Below are positions 7,155 to 15,215 of a DNA stretch of 16,760 nucleotides, piece by piece; position 1 is the first letter of the stretch; the number at the start of each line of letters is the position of its first letter. The translations under genes were made by a program, and so were the position numbers. Origin of the DNA: Thermofilum sp. (lineage in GTDB: Archaea; Thermoproteota; Thermoprotei; Thermofilales; Thermofilaceae); contig JAJHRM010000025.1 in the NCBI GenBank assembly GCA_020832965.1, positions 1-16,760 of the forward strand, read 5' to 3'. A model generated the notes under the pieces. That model was not told where the DNA came from and made no database searches. It worked only from the letters and a program-made list of their open reading frames with translations.

Positions 7155-8317
7155 TGCTAGTGTTTCCCCTCTTAATAATATCCTATTGTTTTGCTTGGAG
7201 CCCAAAAGATATCAGGGAGGGTCTCACTCATAGATATTATGGCCTCTACTCTAACATGGCTAGGCATGTTTTGAAACATGGTAAACCTGTACATTGGTAT
7301 AGCGTTACCGAACGAAGATTGCTGAGAATATTTCATGGTAAATGTTCCTCATCTAAATGCTCATTGTTTGTAGCAGTGGCGAAAACTTTAGGAGAAGCGC
7401 TTACATTTGGCAAACCAGTAATTGTGATGTTGGATTACCCTCATAGCTTCCTTGGAATTAAGCATTTTATAACATATGTATCTTCACTTTTATTACTTCA
7501 TGCCTTTCGCTTGGTCGGCGCTGTTTTTGTTACTGTTGATAATATGGATCCCCCGATCGAACATTCCATTGAACTTAAAGGAAGGATAAGTTTTTCAGAA
7601 AAGTTGCTTTGGTTGTTGCTTAATAAGCTAGTTTTTCACTTCGATCTTATGGTATTTCATTCCCAGAGCTACAGAGTTTATCACAAATTGTACTACAAAC
7701 TTAGCTATGAGAAAACTACTGTTTATCCACCTGGAAGCTTCCCTGAGATAATTCCCTATGTAGAGCCGCCGTTAAAACAACCTGTCAAGGTTTTCCTGTC
7801 GGGTAGAATACATGAATGGATAGGTCTCAAGCAGCTCATTACACTTATGGATCGCCTTAAAGGTGAAGACATTGGGGTGAAATTTATAGTACTTGATAAG
7901 TCGATGCCTACAAACTTACGAAGAGAGGATATTGAGATAGTAAATATTTACATCAATTATTTTGACTTTACAAGGTTGCTAGCAGATGCCAATGTGTTGT
8001 TGTTGATACGACCTAGATCTCTGCATCATGTACTTACGGTTAGGGCTACCTTGGCTGATTATATGATGACGGGCAGACCTGTATTGTATCTTTATTCTCT
8101 CGGATCTAAGGAGATTGTGAGTAATGTGGAGGGATGTTATTCGTTTAGATCGATAGAGGAAATTCCAAATATTCTGCGGAAGCTAACTAGAGATTCCTCA
8201 TCGCTAAACAAGCTTTGTATAAACATTAGGACGTATGCTGAGAATCGTTTGGACTATAAAAAGCTAGCGTTAGATCTTCTGAGAGAAATAATAAATCGTA
8301 TTCGTAGTACGAATTAG
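7154..8317 (+). CDS. GT-B fold glycosyltransferase (GT4-like)
   Basis: The product is 387 residues from ATG 7154 (388 if the overlapping GTG at 7151 is used). The start overlaps the upstream TGA. The N-terminal half has LTHRYYGLYSNMARHVL followed by a Rossmann-like core with KPVIVMLDYPHSF. The second half begins at PVKVFLSGRIHEWIGLKQLI, the usual opening of the GT-B donor domain, followed by LLADANVLLLIRP and DYMMTGRPVLYLYS, which occupies the place of the E-x7-E helix. The canonical second glutamate is not obvious, so family assignment within GT-B is tentative. Codons are AT-rich like the rest of the island. Confidence 0.72.
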   Translation: MLVFPLLIISYCFAWSPKDIREGLTHRYYGLYSNMARHVLKHGKPVHWYSVTERRLLRIFHGKCSSSKCSLFVAVAKTLGEALTFGKPVIVMLDYPHSFLGIKHFITYVSSLLLLHAFRLVGAVFVTVDNMDPPIEHSIELKGRISFSEKLLWLLLNKLVFHFDLMVFHSQSYRVYHKLYYKLSYEKTTVYPPGSFPEIIPYVEPPLKQPVKVFLSGRIHEWIGLKQLITLMDRLKGEDIGVKFIVLDKSMPTNLRREDIEIVNIYINYFDFTRLLADANVLLLIRPRSLHHVLTVRATLADYMMTGRPVLYLYSLGSKEIVSNVEGCYSFRSIEEIPNILRKLTRDSSSLNKLCINIRTYAENRLDYKKLALDLLREIINRIRSTN

Positions 8318-8701
8318 GTGTTTAGTCGCATAAAAAAGATTGTGTTCATTACTGGTGCGTGTGAGTCTTGTTAAAAGATTATGGTATGATAAGCTCATCG
8401 AGACTCTCTCGTCGAAAAATGTTGAGGTAAGTGCCCATACGTATTATGTGTTTAGGGATCCATTTACAGTTATATCAGTTTACAATAGGAAGAATGTTTG
8501 GAACTGCCTCTCCGAAAGATTGCTGTCAGGTTCATAGTATGGATACGAGTATAATGGATTACTCTTGAAAACTGAGCTTTAAAAGTCTCAGATTACAGAT
8601 CTATACGTTATAAACTATTTAAGGGCTATGGAATACTTATGAAAAATATTAATAAGCTGATCGATGATGAATTACCTAACAAATTTCTCACAAAAGATTA
8701 A
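8318..8701 (+). pseudogene. degraded coding remains, family not identified
   Basis: No convincing intact gene lies between the two glycosyltransferases here. A short frame from GTG 8318 reads RIKKIVFITGACESC and stops at 8372-8374; a second frame (8340-8537) continues RLWYDKLIETLSSKNVEVS and YYVFRDPFTVISVYNRKN; a third open stretch, 8576-8701, gives LKVSDYRSIRYKLFKGYGI and INKLIDDELPNKF. Together they could be pieces of one decayed enzyme, the opening being similar to the first strand of many glycosyltransferases. The assignment is weak; 8340-8537 could instead be a small independent gene from a TTG start. Confidence 0.35.
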
Positions 8702-8733
8702 GATGTTACGAAAATATTGTGCTCGCGTTACTT

Positions 8734-9756
8734 ATGGACACGGACATAATTATCGTCACTAAATACCCTGTTGATGTTAGGAATTATATTTCAGGACAGG
8801 AGTTCTTCCTTTATATGTTAATGAAAGTTCTTACAAGGCATGGTATACATATAAAGATTATAGACATTAATAAGCTAATAAAAAGCTATGAATATTGCTC
8901 TTACAACTTTATACATTTATACTACTTGGGATTCAAAGATATAGTTAAACTTAGAAAACTGTGCAGAAAATCTAATATGATCTACCATGTGTATCATGTT
9001 GAAGATGTTTCGTGGACAAGAATGCATGAATTCTCATGGAAAGCTTTCCTATTAAGTATACAACCCCTAATTTATGCCTATCTTGCCACGTCAAAAAGTG
9101 TGTATACGTGGCTAAGGCTCAGAGCTTTTCTAGCAAGAAGCATTCTCATTGAACCCTACTATGAATGTCCCTGTAAAACTTTTCATTCCCATAACTACAT
9201 AGATATAATACGCGAGAAGCTTCATGACAATGAAATAAAAATACTTTACGTGGGAAGGTTGAATCCTTTTAGGTCTCCCCCGCGCATACTTCTAGAAATA
9301 GCCAAGGGCGTTAGCAAAAAAGCTAAGAAACCCGTAAGACTCATTATAGTAACGAAATTAGAAAATCTCTCTAACATTAATACGCTCAAATATAATAACT
9401 TGACGATTAACATCATAAACAGAAGGATCAACGATGAAGAGAAGTGCGAACTTTATAGGAGATCACAATTTTTCATTTACTTTGCACCATGGGGAAATGT
9501 TGCTATGAACCCTCCAATAACAATTCTGGAAGCTGTTTATCACGGTACGATCCCTATAGTTTCAGAAACTATTTCAGAAGATCTTAAGATACCAGATGCA
9601 TTTATAGCAAATAGTGTAAAAGAAGCTATTAATAAAATAACATTGCTATTATATAATACCAGCAAAGTACTTCATAATATCATATTTCTCAAAAAAATAT
9701 TCGAAAATTTTTATGATGAAGATAGATTCATTGATGCTTTTAAACGCCTTGTCTAA
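8734..9756 (+). CDS. GT4-like glycosyltransferase
   Basis: The product is 340 residues from ATG 8734; an in-frame GTG at 8719 would add five residues, but ATG gives the natural start DTDIIIVTKYPVDVRNYIS. The second domain begins at IKILYVGRLNPFRSPPRIL, a standard GT4 donor-domain opening, and contains NPPITILEAVYHGTIPIVSE, which matches the second half of the E-x7-E helix with Asn or Met where the first Glu usually stands. A role in glycan assembly is inferred. It is AT-rich like its neighbours and ends 47 bases before the next gene, which has its own promoter. Confidence 0.8.
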   Translation: MDTDIIIVTKYPVDVRNYISGQEFFLYMLMKVLTRHGIHIKIIDINKLIKSYEYCSYNFIHLYYLGFKDIVKLRKLCRKSNMIYHVYHVEDVSWTRMHEFSWKAFLLSIQPLIYAYLATSKSVYTWLRLRAFLARSILIEPYYECPCKTFHSHNYIDIIREKLHDNEIKILYVGRLNPFRSPPRILLEIAKGVSKKAKKPVRLIIVTKLENLSNINTLKYNNLTINIINRRINDEEKCELYRRSQFFIYFAPWGNVAMNPPITILEAVYHGTIPIVSETISEDLKIPDAFIANSVKEAINKITLLLYNTSKVLHNIIFLKKIFENFYDEDRFIDAFKRLV

Positions 9757-9769
9757 GCTATGAAAACAA

Positions 9770-9778
9770 CTTTTAAAG
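9770..9778 (+). promoter_or_regulatory. TATA box for the nucleotidyltransferase gene
   Basis: CTTTTAAAG lies about 29 bases upstream of the ATG at 9804, preceded by purine-rich GAAAACAAC as a possible BRE. This spacing gives a leaderless or nearly leaderless transcript, common in Thermoproteota. No Shine-Dalgarno sequence stands before the ATG, which agrees with this. Confidence 0.55.
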
Positions 9779-9803
9779 TGCTTAGCCGTAACTAATATAT
9801 AAA

Positions 9804-10910
9804 ATGGGTTCAAACAATAAGCAATATTTGCTGGCTTTCTTAAGAGCTATAGGCTCGCCGCTAGCGTCAAATCAGCCTCAAGTTGGTGGAGAGGTAAAAA
9901 GCAGTTACGTTCCTAAGCTTTACACTATAGCTGAGGTGAATAAGATACCATTAACATATCTTAACATAATCAGTCCAAAAGAAAGGCAAAGCCTCTCTGA
10001 GTACAAGTATCATTGCACACGTTTGCGTAGGTTGATGGAGATAATAAGTGAAATATCAGAGCTATTCGATAAAGAGGACATAGATTATGTCATATTTAAA
10101 ACAATAAGACCTTACCCTGAATATGTTGCAGATATAGATGTGCTTAACTTAGGCTTGCATAGAAACTATGAGAAGATGGTGGAGATTTTAAGGAGAGCAG
10201 GATACATATTCATAGATAGAGGGGCTTACTGCACAACCTTCCAAGATTATAAAACCAAGTTTAAGACGGATTTAATGATAGACGTTTACGATGAGATCAG
10301 CGTCGCCTACTTGATATACCTCGACAAACGAAAGCTAAGTTGCTACGTATCCGAGAAAGAACTCCCCACAGGGCAGAATGTTAGGGTTTTCAGCCCTGAA
10401 GCCGAGCTCTTAGTCACCATAGCCCACTCAGCTATAAAAGAGAACCGGTATATCCTAGCAGAATACTTTGCGACGCTACATTATTTAGCCCTAATGGATC
10501 ATCCTTCAATCGAAGAGCTCATCGACCTAGTGAGAGAAAACAAACTGGTGAATGCATTCCGCTGGCATTTAACAATAACATCAATGCTCCACAAATTTGC
10601 CTTTAATTCTATTCCAGAGAAGCTCTCTAACCTATTGTTTAAGCTTGGCGGTCCTTGGGGCAAAGTGTACAGACAAGTTTCTGAGTTGACGTATCCACCA
10701 TATAGGTGTGATACTTTAACCTTAATGGCCATCTTCAGAGAGAAGATGCAAGATAATATTTTTAGAAGGAGTCTGTATCACCAAATATTTAATTTTCCAA
10801 CAAAAACCTTCTGTAAGAAACTTCTAACAAAGCTTGCTGGCATGCTGACCCTACGAAGCACAGGGCAGCAGCGGCATTATAAGGGCTTCGTCTCTCTGGA
10901 GCATGAGTGA
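9804..10910 (+). CDS. nucleotidyltransferase-like protein (uncharacterised NTase family, PF14907-like)
   Basis: A 368-residue protein with a polymerase-beta-type nucleotidyltransferase core. IDYVIFKTIRPYPEYVADIDVLN (start about residue 93) holds the paired metal-binding aspartates Asp110 and Asp112. A third acidic strand, TDLMIDVYDE, supplies Asp160. A mostly helical C-terminal region follows, starting FSPEAELLVTIAHSAIKENRY. This layout matches uncharacterised NTases found near polysaccharide genes. The substrate is unknown; it could transfer a nucleotide to a sugar, protein or small molecule. The first 70 or so residues are extra to the core. A C-terminal paralogue, without catalytic residues, lies at 15216-15734. 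Codons are AT-rich at the start and more balanced after about 10250. Confidence 0.7.
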   Translation: MGSNNKQYLLAFLRAIGSPLASNQPQVGGEVKSSYVPKLYTIAEVNKIPLTYLNIISPKERQSLSEYKYHCTRLRRLMEIISEISELFDKEDIDYVIFKTIRPYPEYVADIDVLNLGLHRNYEKMVEILRRAGYIFIDRGAYCTTFQDYKTKFKTDLMIDVYDEISVAYLIYLDKRKLSCYVSEKELPTGQNVRVFSPEAELLVTIAHSAIKENRYILAEYFATLHYLALMDHPSIEELIDLVRENKLVNAFRWHLTITSMLHKFAFNSIPEKLSNLLFKLGGPWGKVYRQVSELTYPPYRCDTLTLMAIFREKMQDNIFRRSLYHQIFNFPTKTFCKKLLTKLAGMLTLRSTGQQRHYKGFVSLEHE

Positions 10911-11405
10911 AATGATGCTAGCAATGAACTTTACGCGAAAATTTTTAGCTGAGTTGTAGTGCACGCTGGGCAAATGCATTGTAGCAACCCTATCCAAGGT
11001 ATCCCATCCTTATTAAAGAAGGGCAAAGGTATCATCGTGAATTGACGAAATTTAGAGGCGCGCGCGGGCTTTTCATACTAACTACACCAAACATGGCCAG
11101 CTGGATAAATAGTTTTTGCTCTTTTTTGGTTATTTACCTTACGCTTATGAATGTCCTGGCAAATATGGAGAAGATTTGGAGAAAAGACCTTTCCAAAAAT
11201 ACCCTACTTGTTTTGGACATACAAAGCTTTATACTTTCAAAACGTTAAACAAACTATTGAATCAATATGGTTTTAATATTATTCGAGCAGTTATGCTATG
11301 GGATATGTTCAGAAGAATGCAATGATATTATATTTAGAGAGAATTTTTAGTAAGTTAAGGAAAAACTTAGGATCTGGAATTCTCTTAGTTGCTACAAAAG
11401 AATAG
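10911..11405 (+). pseudogene. remnant of an SAM-dependent methyltransferase (C-terminal half)
   Basis: The stretch 10911-11041 holds no gene I can support. From 11042 one frame reads GLFILTTPNMASWINSF, the post-catalytic strand and helix of many class I methyltransferases. After a frame change near 11115 a second frame reads GYLPYAYECPGKYGEDLEK, then HTKLYTFKTLNKLLNQYGF; after stops and further frame changes, ERIFSKLRKNLGSGIL and LVATKE end at TAG 11403-11405. The order fits one methyltransferase C-terminal region, and the SAM-binding half is missing. A GC-alternating tract, 11058-11066, sits at the point where the homology begins. Confidence 0.65.
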
Positions 11406-11435
11406 ATTTTTGCTTATTAAAATACAACTTATACT

Positions 11436-12158
11436 ATGGCTAAAATTTATTTAGTATTTAGTTTTGATGATTCTAGAAAATATATGCTAAAATGTGCAAA
11501 AATTATTGAAAAATATGGTTTAACAGGAACTTTTTATTTAGATTGTAGAGGTTTAAAAGACCTATCTGTTTTGAATGTGAGGTGGCTAGGGGATTTAGGT
11601 GAAGTTGGTTCTCATACTCTCACGCATCCTGACTTGACGGCTTTAGATGTGAAGAAAGCTTTTTACGAGTTATTAAAGTCAAAAATTATTTTGGAGGAAA
11701 TTTTAGAGAAGAGGGTGGAATCCCTAGCTTATCCTTATGGTCGTTATAACGATACTGTGGTAGAGCTTACCCGAAGGGCTGGTTATCTATGTGCTCGAAC
11801 AACGGAGCCTTTTAGTCTCAGTCCTTTCCAAGACCCCTTTAGATTAAAGGTTTCGTTTTATACAGATCCTCATGCTTTTAGGGATTTCTTTAAAGTTCTG
11901 AGAAATCCTAATCTCTTATTCCTATTTTTTAAGCCCTGGTTAATTAAGGTGTGGGATAAATTAATTAGGTCGGCGATTGAGGAGCTAATGAGAAGGGAAG
12001 GGGTATTTATGGTGCACATAATGGTGCACCCAACTTTTATAGCCGAGCGCGACGATTGGAATCGTTTTGAAAGTTTAATTGAAGACTTATCTTCATATAA
12101 TCTAATTAATTTAACTGTTTCTGATTTCGTTAAGAGAATGATCGGCGGTAACCTATGA
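11436..12158 (+). CDS. polysaccharide deacetylase (NodB/CE4 family)
   Basis: A 240-residue CE4-type enzyme that would remove N- or O-acetyl groups from a glycan using a divalent metal. NodB motif 1 is FSFDDS (catalytic and metal Asp at 11-12). Motif 2 is SHTLTHPD with metal ligands His60 and His64. Motif 3 is AYPYGRYND (98-106). The late motif MVHIMVHP supplies His194/His198. No signal peptide is visible, so it probably works on cytoplasmic lipid-linked or nucleotide sugars rather than outside the cell. The stop overlaps the ATG of the next gene (ATGA at 12155-12158), indicating translational coupling with a GT4. The upstream region is AT-rich, but no well-placed TATA box was found. Confidence 0.88.
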   Translation: MAKIYLVFSFDDSRKYMLKCAKIIEKYGLTGTFYLDCRGLKDLSVLNVRWLGDLGEVGSHTLTHPDLTALDVKKAFYELLKSKIILEEILEKRVESLAYPYGRYNDTVVELTRRAGYLCARTTEPFSLSPFQDPFRLKVSFYTDPHAFRDFFKVLRNPNLLFLFFKPWLIKVWDKLIRSAIEELMRREGVFMVHIMVHPTFIAERDDWNRFESLIEDLSSYNLINLTVSDFVKRMIGGNL

Positions 12159-13342
12159 GAGTGGCTATTTTCTCGAGCGCGCTCTGGCCCTTAGGGAGTG
12201 GCGGAGAGCTTGCCACATACCTTTACGCTGAGCTGATGCGCGGCTTAGGCGTTGACCCTATTTTTATCCTCAATGAACTTGATGAGGCTAGCTTGCAGCG
12301 GCATGAGTTCAAGCTCTTAAAGCCTAGGCGTGTGGGAAAAGGGAAGTATGCTATTGCGTTAGATATTAAGGCTTTGATCGAAGTTTTGCGTAACATTGAT
12401 GTGGCATACTTTGTTGCGAGCAACCTTGAGCTGATTCCTTTCGTTAAGAAGTTTGTCGGTAAGCCTGTCGTTGTTCATGTTCACTCGTATTACCCGCTCT
12501 GCCCTGTTGGGCACATGTACAATTTTTACAGGGGTGAGGTATGCGATGGTGGATGGGGGGATTGTGCTAAATGCATTTGGGTGTATGAGGCTCAGAGGAG
12601 GAGTTTCCCAGAAGCTTTCCTATCGGCCGCGCTGAATGCGACTATTGGAGGGTGTTTCTTGGGAACTTTAAGTATGGCGGATGCAATTGTTTTTGTCTCT
12701 GAAGCTCAGAGAAAGCTTTTCTTGAAAAATGCTTCGAAGAGAGGTTTTAATATTGATCATAAAAAAACATATATAGTTTACAATCCTCTTCCGAATTTGG
12801 AATTCGTAGAAATAGAAGGAGATGATTTGGGATTTTTAGGAGGTTTCGATCCAATAAAAGGTTTCGAAGTACTTTTTAAAGCATGGCATAAAGTGTATCC
12901 TAAGTATCAGCAAAATAAACTTTATGTTACTAAAGGTAAGCACATAAGGAGTTTTGAGAGGGTGGGCATCGTGGTTTACCGTCGCCTAATGCCTCCCACG
13001 GAGATCCTGACGGTTATTAGGAAGGTTAGAGCGCTGGTCGTTCCCTCGCTTTCGCCTGAGCCCGCGCCGTACGCGTGCGTGGAGGCATGTCTTTACGGGA
13101 GGTTGCTCATAGCCTCGGATATCGGTGGGATCCCCGAGATTGTCGGAGGTTTACCGGGTGTTAAGTTGACGCCGCCAGGAGATGAGAGTGAGTTGGCTGA
13201 CGCGTTGGAGTGGGCTCTCTCTATGAGCCGCGAAGAGGTCGTTGAGTTGGGTTTGAAGAATCGCGAAGGGGTGCTTAGTAGATTTAATAACTTTAAGTCT
13301 GCGAAAGAACTGTTGAAGATTTTCGAGAGAGTTTCAAGGTAA
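12155..13342 (+). CDS. family 4 glycosyltransferase with a four-cysteine cluster
   Basis: A 395-residue GT-B enzyme. The start RVAIFSSALWPLGSGGELAT shows the GT4 glycine-rich loop. VVVHVHSYYPLCPVGHMYNF opens a Cys cluster with Cys116, Cys130, Cys137 and Cys140, a pattern seen in a subgroup of GT4 enzymes and probably a structural metal site. The donor domain begins around residue 223, and the E-x7-E motif is Glu302/Glu310 in PEPAPYACVEA. The gene is coupled to the deacetylase by an ATGA overlap, so the deacetylated sugar may be related to its substrate. Bases about 12720-12960 (residues 188-268) are visibly AT-rich while both flanks use GC-ending codons, suggesting that the inter-domain block was exchanged. 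Confidence 0.9.
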   Translation: MRVAIFSSALWPLGSGGELATYLYAELMRGLGVDPIFILNELDEASLQRHEFKLLKPRRVGKGKYAIALDIKALIEVLRNIDVAYFVASNLELIPFVKKFVGKPVVVHVHSYYPLCPVGHMYNFYRGEVCDGGWGDCAKCIWVYEAQRRSFPEAFLSAALNATIGGCFLGTLSMADAIVFVSEAQRKLFLKNASKRGFNIDHKKTYIVYNPLPNLEFVEIEGDDLGFLGGFDPIKGFEVLFKAWHKVYPKYQQNKLYVTKGKHIRSFERVGIVVYRRLMPPTEILTVIRKVRALVVPSLSPEPAPYACVEACLYGRLLIASDIGGIPEIVGGLPGVKLTPPGDESELADALEWALSMSREEVVELGLKNREGVLSRFNNFKSAKELLKIFERVSR

Positions 13343-13407
13343 TTATGGAAGAAGAGTAGTGAGAGAAAGGGGGTTATCAGAGTCTAAGTAGTGTAAAGGG
13401 TGTGCTA

Positions 13408-14055
13408 ATGCGCGGCGTGATCGCGATTTGCGGCGTTGACGGTTCTGGCAAGTCTACGCAGGTAAAGTTGCTTGAAAAGTATTTGAGCCAGAAGGGCTTT
13501 AAGGTTAGGCGTGTGTGGTTCCGTTGGGTTGCTTTCCTCTCGTACCCGTTTCTTGCGTTGTGCCGTTTTCTGGGTTATACGCGGTGGAGGACTGTTGCTA
13601 GGAGCAACGTGAAGTACGCTGAGCGCAGGTTTTATCTGAACAAGGCGTTGGCTAAGGTTTGGCCGTGGCTGTTCGCGATAGATACTTTTATTAACTTTAT
13701 ATTTAGAATAAAGTTTAGAAAGATTCTCGGCTATGTTATCCTCTGTGATAGGTTCATCCCAGATGTGCTTGTGGATTTGATGTGTGAAACGAGGGATTTT
13801 CGTCTTCCGAGGCGCGTGGTAGGTAGGATATTGCTCTCGCTGGTTCCTGGAGATTCTAAGTTAGTGATAGTGGACGTTCGCGAGAAGACAGCTTACACTA
13901 GGAAGAACGATATTCCGAGCTTAGGTTATCTTAGAGAAAGAAGAAAGCTTTACTTATACTTAGCCAGAGTATTGAATATTCCCATAGTTAATGGTGAAAT
14001 GAAAATTCATGAAGTTAATACTGCTATTCTAAGGCTTTTGAAAATTATACCTTAA
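13408..14055 (+). CDS. thymidylate-kinase-like P-loop kinase
   Basis: A 215-residue protein from ATG 13408; an in-frame GTG at 13402 is possible but would lie almost on the purine-rich AAAGGG at 13395-13400. The Walker A motif GVDGSGKST occupies residues 9-17, and VILCDRFIPDVLVDLM matches the DR-Y/F-containing region of thymidylate kinases. The LID and thymidine-binding signatures of true Tmk are not evident, and a long basic hydrophobic insert (about 40-100) is present. It may phosphorylate a nucleotide or another small molecule in the glycan pathway. Such proteins often occur beside NTases in surface-polysaccharide clusters, so a role outside DNA precursor synthesis is my inference. Confidence 0.75.
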   Translation: MRGVIAICGVDGSGKSTQVKLLEKYLSQKGFKVRRVWFRWVAFLSYPFLALCRFLGYTRWRTVARSNVKYAERRFYLNKALAKVWPWLFAIDTFINFIFRIKFRKILGYVILCDRFIPDVLVDLMCETRDFRLPRRVVGRILLSLVPGDSKLVIVDVREKTAYTRKNDIPSLGYLRERRKLYLYLARVLNIPIVNGEMKIHEVNTAILRLLKIIP

Positions 14056-14084
14056 AGAAAAGAAGGTAGACTGCTTACGCGCCG

Positions 14085-14543
14085 GTGACGCTGCTGGTTG
14101 ACGAGGTGTCGCGGTACAAGCTTCAAGTAGTGCGTGTGTACCTGAGCGCTAGGGAGACTCTCCTCAGCGTCAAAGGGGTTTTGAGGAGGCTGAACGACCG
14201 CAAGGTGCTCGGTAGCTTCTACTTGGAGTTCGGCAGGAGGCTTGAGGTGCTCAAGCTCGTCAAGAGGTGTTATAGGCGCGGCCCGCTCTTGAGTCTCTGC
14301 GTCCGCCGCGTGATCCCGTGCGCGCTGAGGAGGATGGGCTACGAGGTCGTTGCCTTCGACGTCGAGCCGTGGCCCTACGTAGGGATCGCCGAGTGCTACA
14401 GCGTGGAGGCAGTCAGGCGTGACCTCGAGAGACTGTTCACAGCATCGCTGGTGCCAGATTGCATAGTGTTCTCGGAAGTGTGGAATGTCAATGTAAAATG
14501 TATCAATCAGGTGTGCTTGAGGGCTCAGTTTGAGCGTTGTTAA
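14085..14543 (+). pseudogene. N-terminal part of an SAM methyltransferase with damaged motif I
   Basis: GTG 14085 opens 152 codons. The region GPLLSLCVRRVIPCALRRMG followed by YEVVAFDVEPWPYVG has the order of a class I methyltransferase: motif I, helix, acidic end of strand 2. However, the glycines expected in motif I (LSLGxGxGxxP) are Cys, Arg and Arg. VRRDLER and DCIVFSEV match the motif II/III part, after which the sequence ends in an unrelated tail (from about 14480) rather than the catalytic half. Loss of the SAM-binding glycines and the C-terminal half make an active enzyme unlikely. The tail overlaps the next methyltransferase frame by a few bases. Confidence 0.65.
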
Positions 14544-15187
14544 GCTCTTTTATCGTAGGGTTGTCGGTTTGTTGAGCAAGCTTCGTGTTTATGAGGAAAG
14601 GACAGATGCTTACGTGAGGCTTTTCGAACGCCATACTAGCAGTGCTGGAGTTCTGTTGGATGTTGGGTGCGGTACAGGAGCTTTCAGTAGGGCTGTGGCT
14701 AGTGGGGGTCGTTTAGTTGTTGCCTTGGATATCGATGAGAGCGTTTTGAGGAAAATTGACGGTTCTGAAAGTATTGAAAGGGTTTGCGCGGATGCTCAGG
14801 GTCTTCCTTTCCGTGATGGTTCTGTGGATTGCGCGCTCGCTATCTCTCTTCTTGAGCATCTTGAGAGGCCGGAGAGGTGTATTGAGGGGCTTTTCAGGGT
14901 TTTGAAGCGTGGGGGTGTTGTTGTGGTTCAGCTTCCTAATCTTCAGTATGTTTTTGAGCCTCACTCGAAGTGGCCGCTGCTGTGTCTTATGCCGAGGAGG
15001 TTTCAAAGGAAGATTTTTGAATTACTCATACGTTAATATGGAGGTTACAGTTAAGAGGATATTATCACTGTTTCAGTGTTCTGGTTTTTGGATTAGAGAA
15101 ATTGTAAAGGTTTACCACCTAGGTTTGATGAAACTTTTACCTGTACCTCCTGCCTACATTTTCGTTGCTGTAAAAATTTCCGGTTAA
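14530..15187 (+). pseudogene. class I SAM methyltransferase (Methyltransf_11-like) with one frameshift
   Basis: The first frame, TTG 14530 to TAA 15034-15036, gives 168 residues with motif I LLDVGCGTGAFS (about 42-53), an acidic strand-2 end in VVALDIDES, ADAQGLPFRDGSVDCALA, LEHLERPERC, and RVLKRGGVVVVQLPN. All are hallmarks of small-molecule methyltransferases. The rest of the fold continues in the next frame: YVNMEVTVKRILSLFQCSGF and on to VAVKISG, TAA 15185-15187. One base too many in the stretch 15013-15036 (a run of five T lies at 15013-15017) would explain this. It may be a true pseudogene or a sequencing error in an intact gene of about 218 residues. The substrate would be a sugar or lipid carrier. 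Confidence 0.75.
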
Positions 15188-15215
15188 CTCGTGTGTTGTA
15201 GCGCGCGCGCTCGTC

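Noticed and set aside
9796..9803. TATATAAA next to the ATG at 9804
   Set aside because: Too close to the start codon to act as its TATA box; CTTTTAAAG at 9770-9778 is correctly spaced.
11411..11422. TTATTAAAA as a promoter for the deacetylase
   Set aside because: Centre is only about 19 bases from the ATG, too near for a leaderless transcript, and no Shine-Dalgarno sequence supports a leadered one; AT-rich surroundings make chance matches likely.
15013..15036. Programmed +1 frameshift in the methyltransferase
   Set aside because: No slippery heptamer or stimulatory structure is evident; mutation or sequencing error is simpler.
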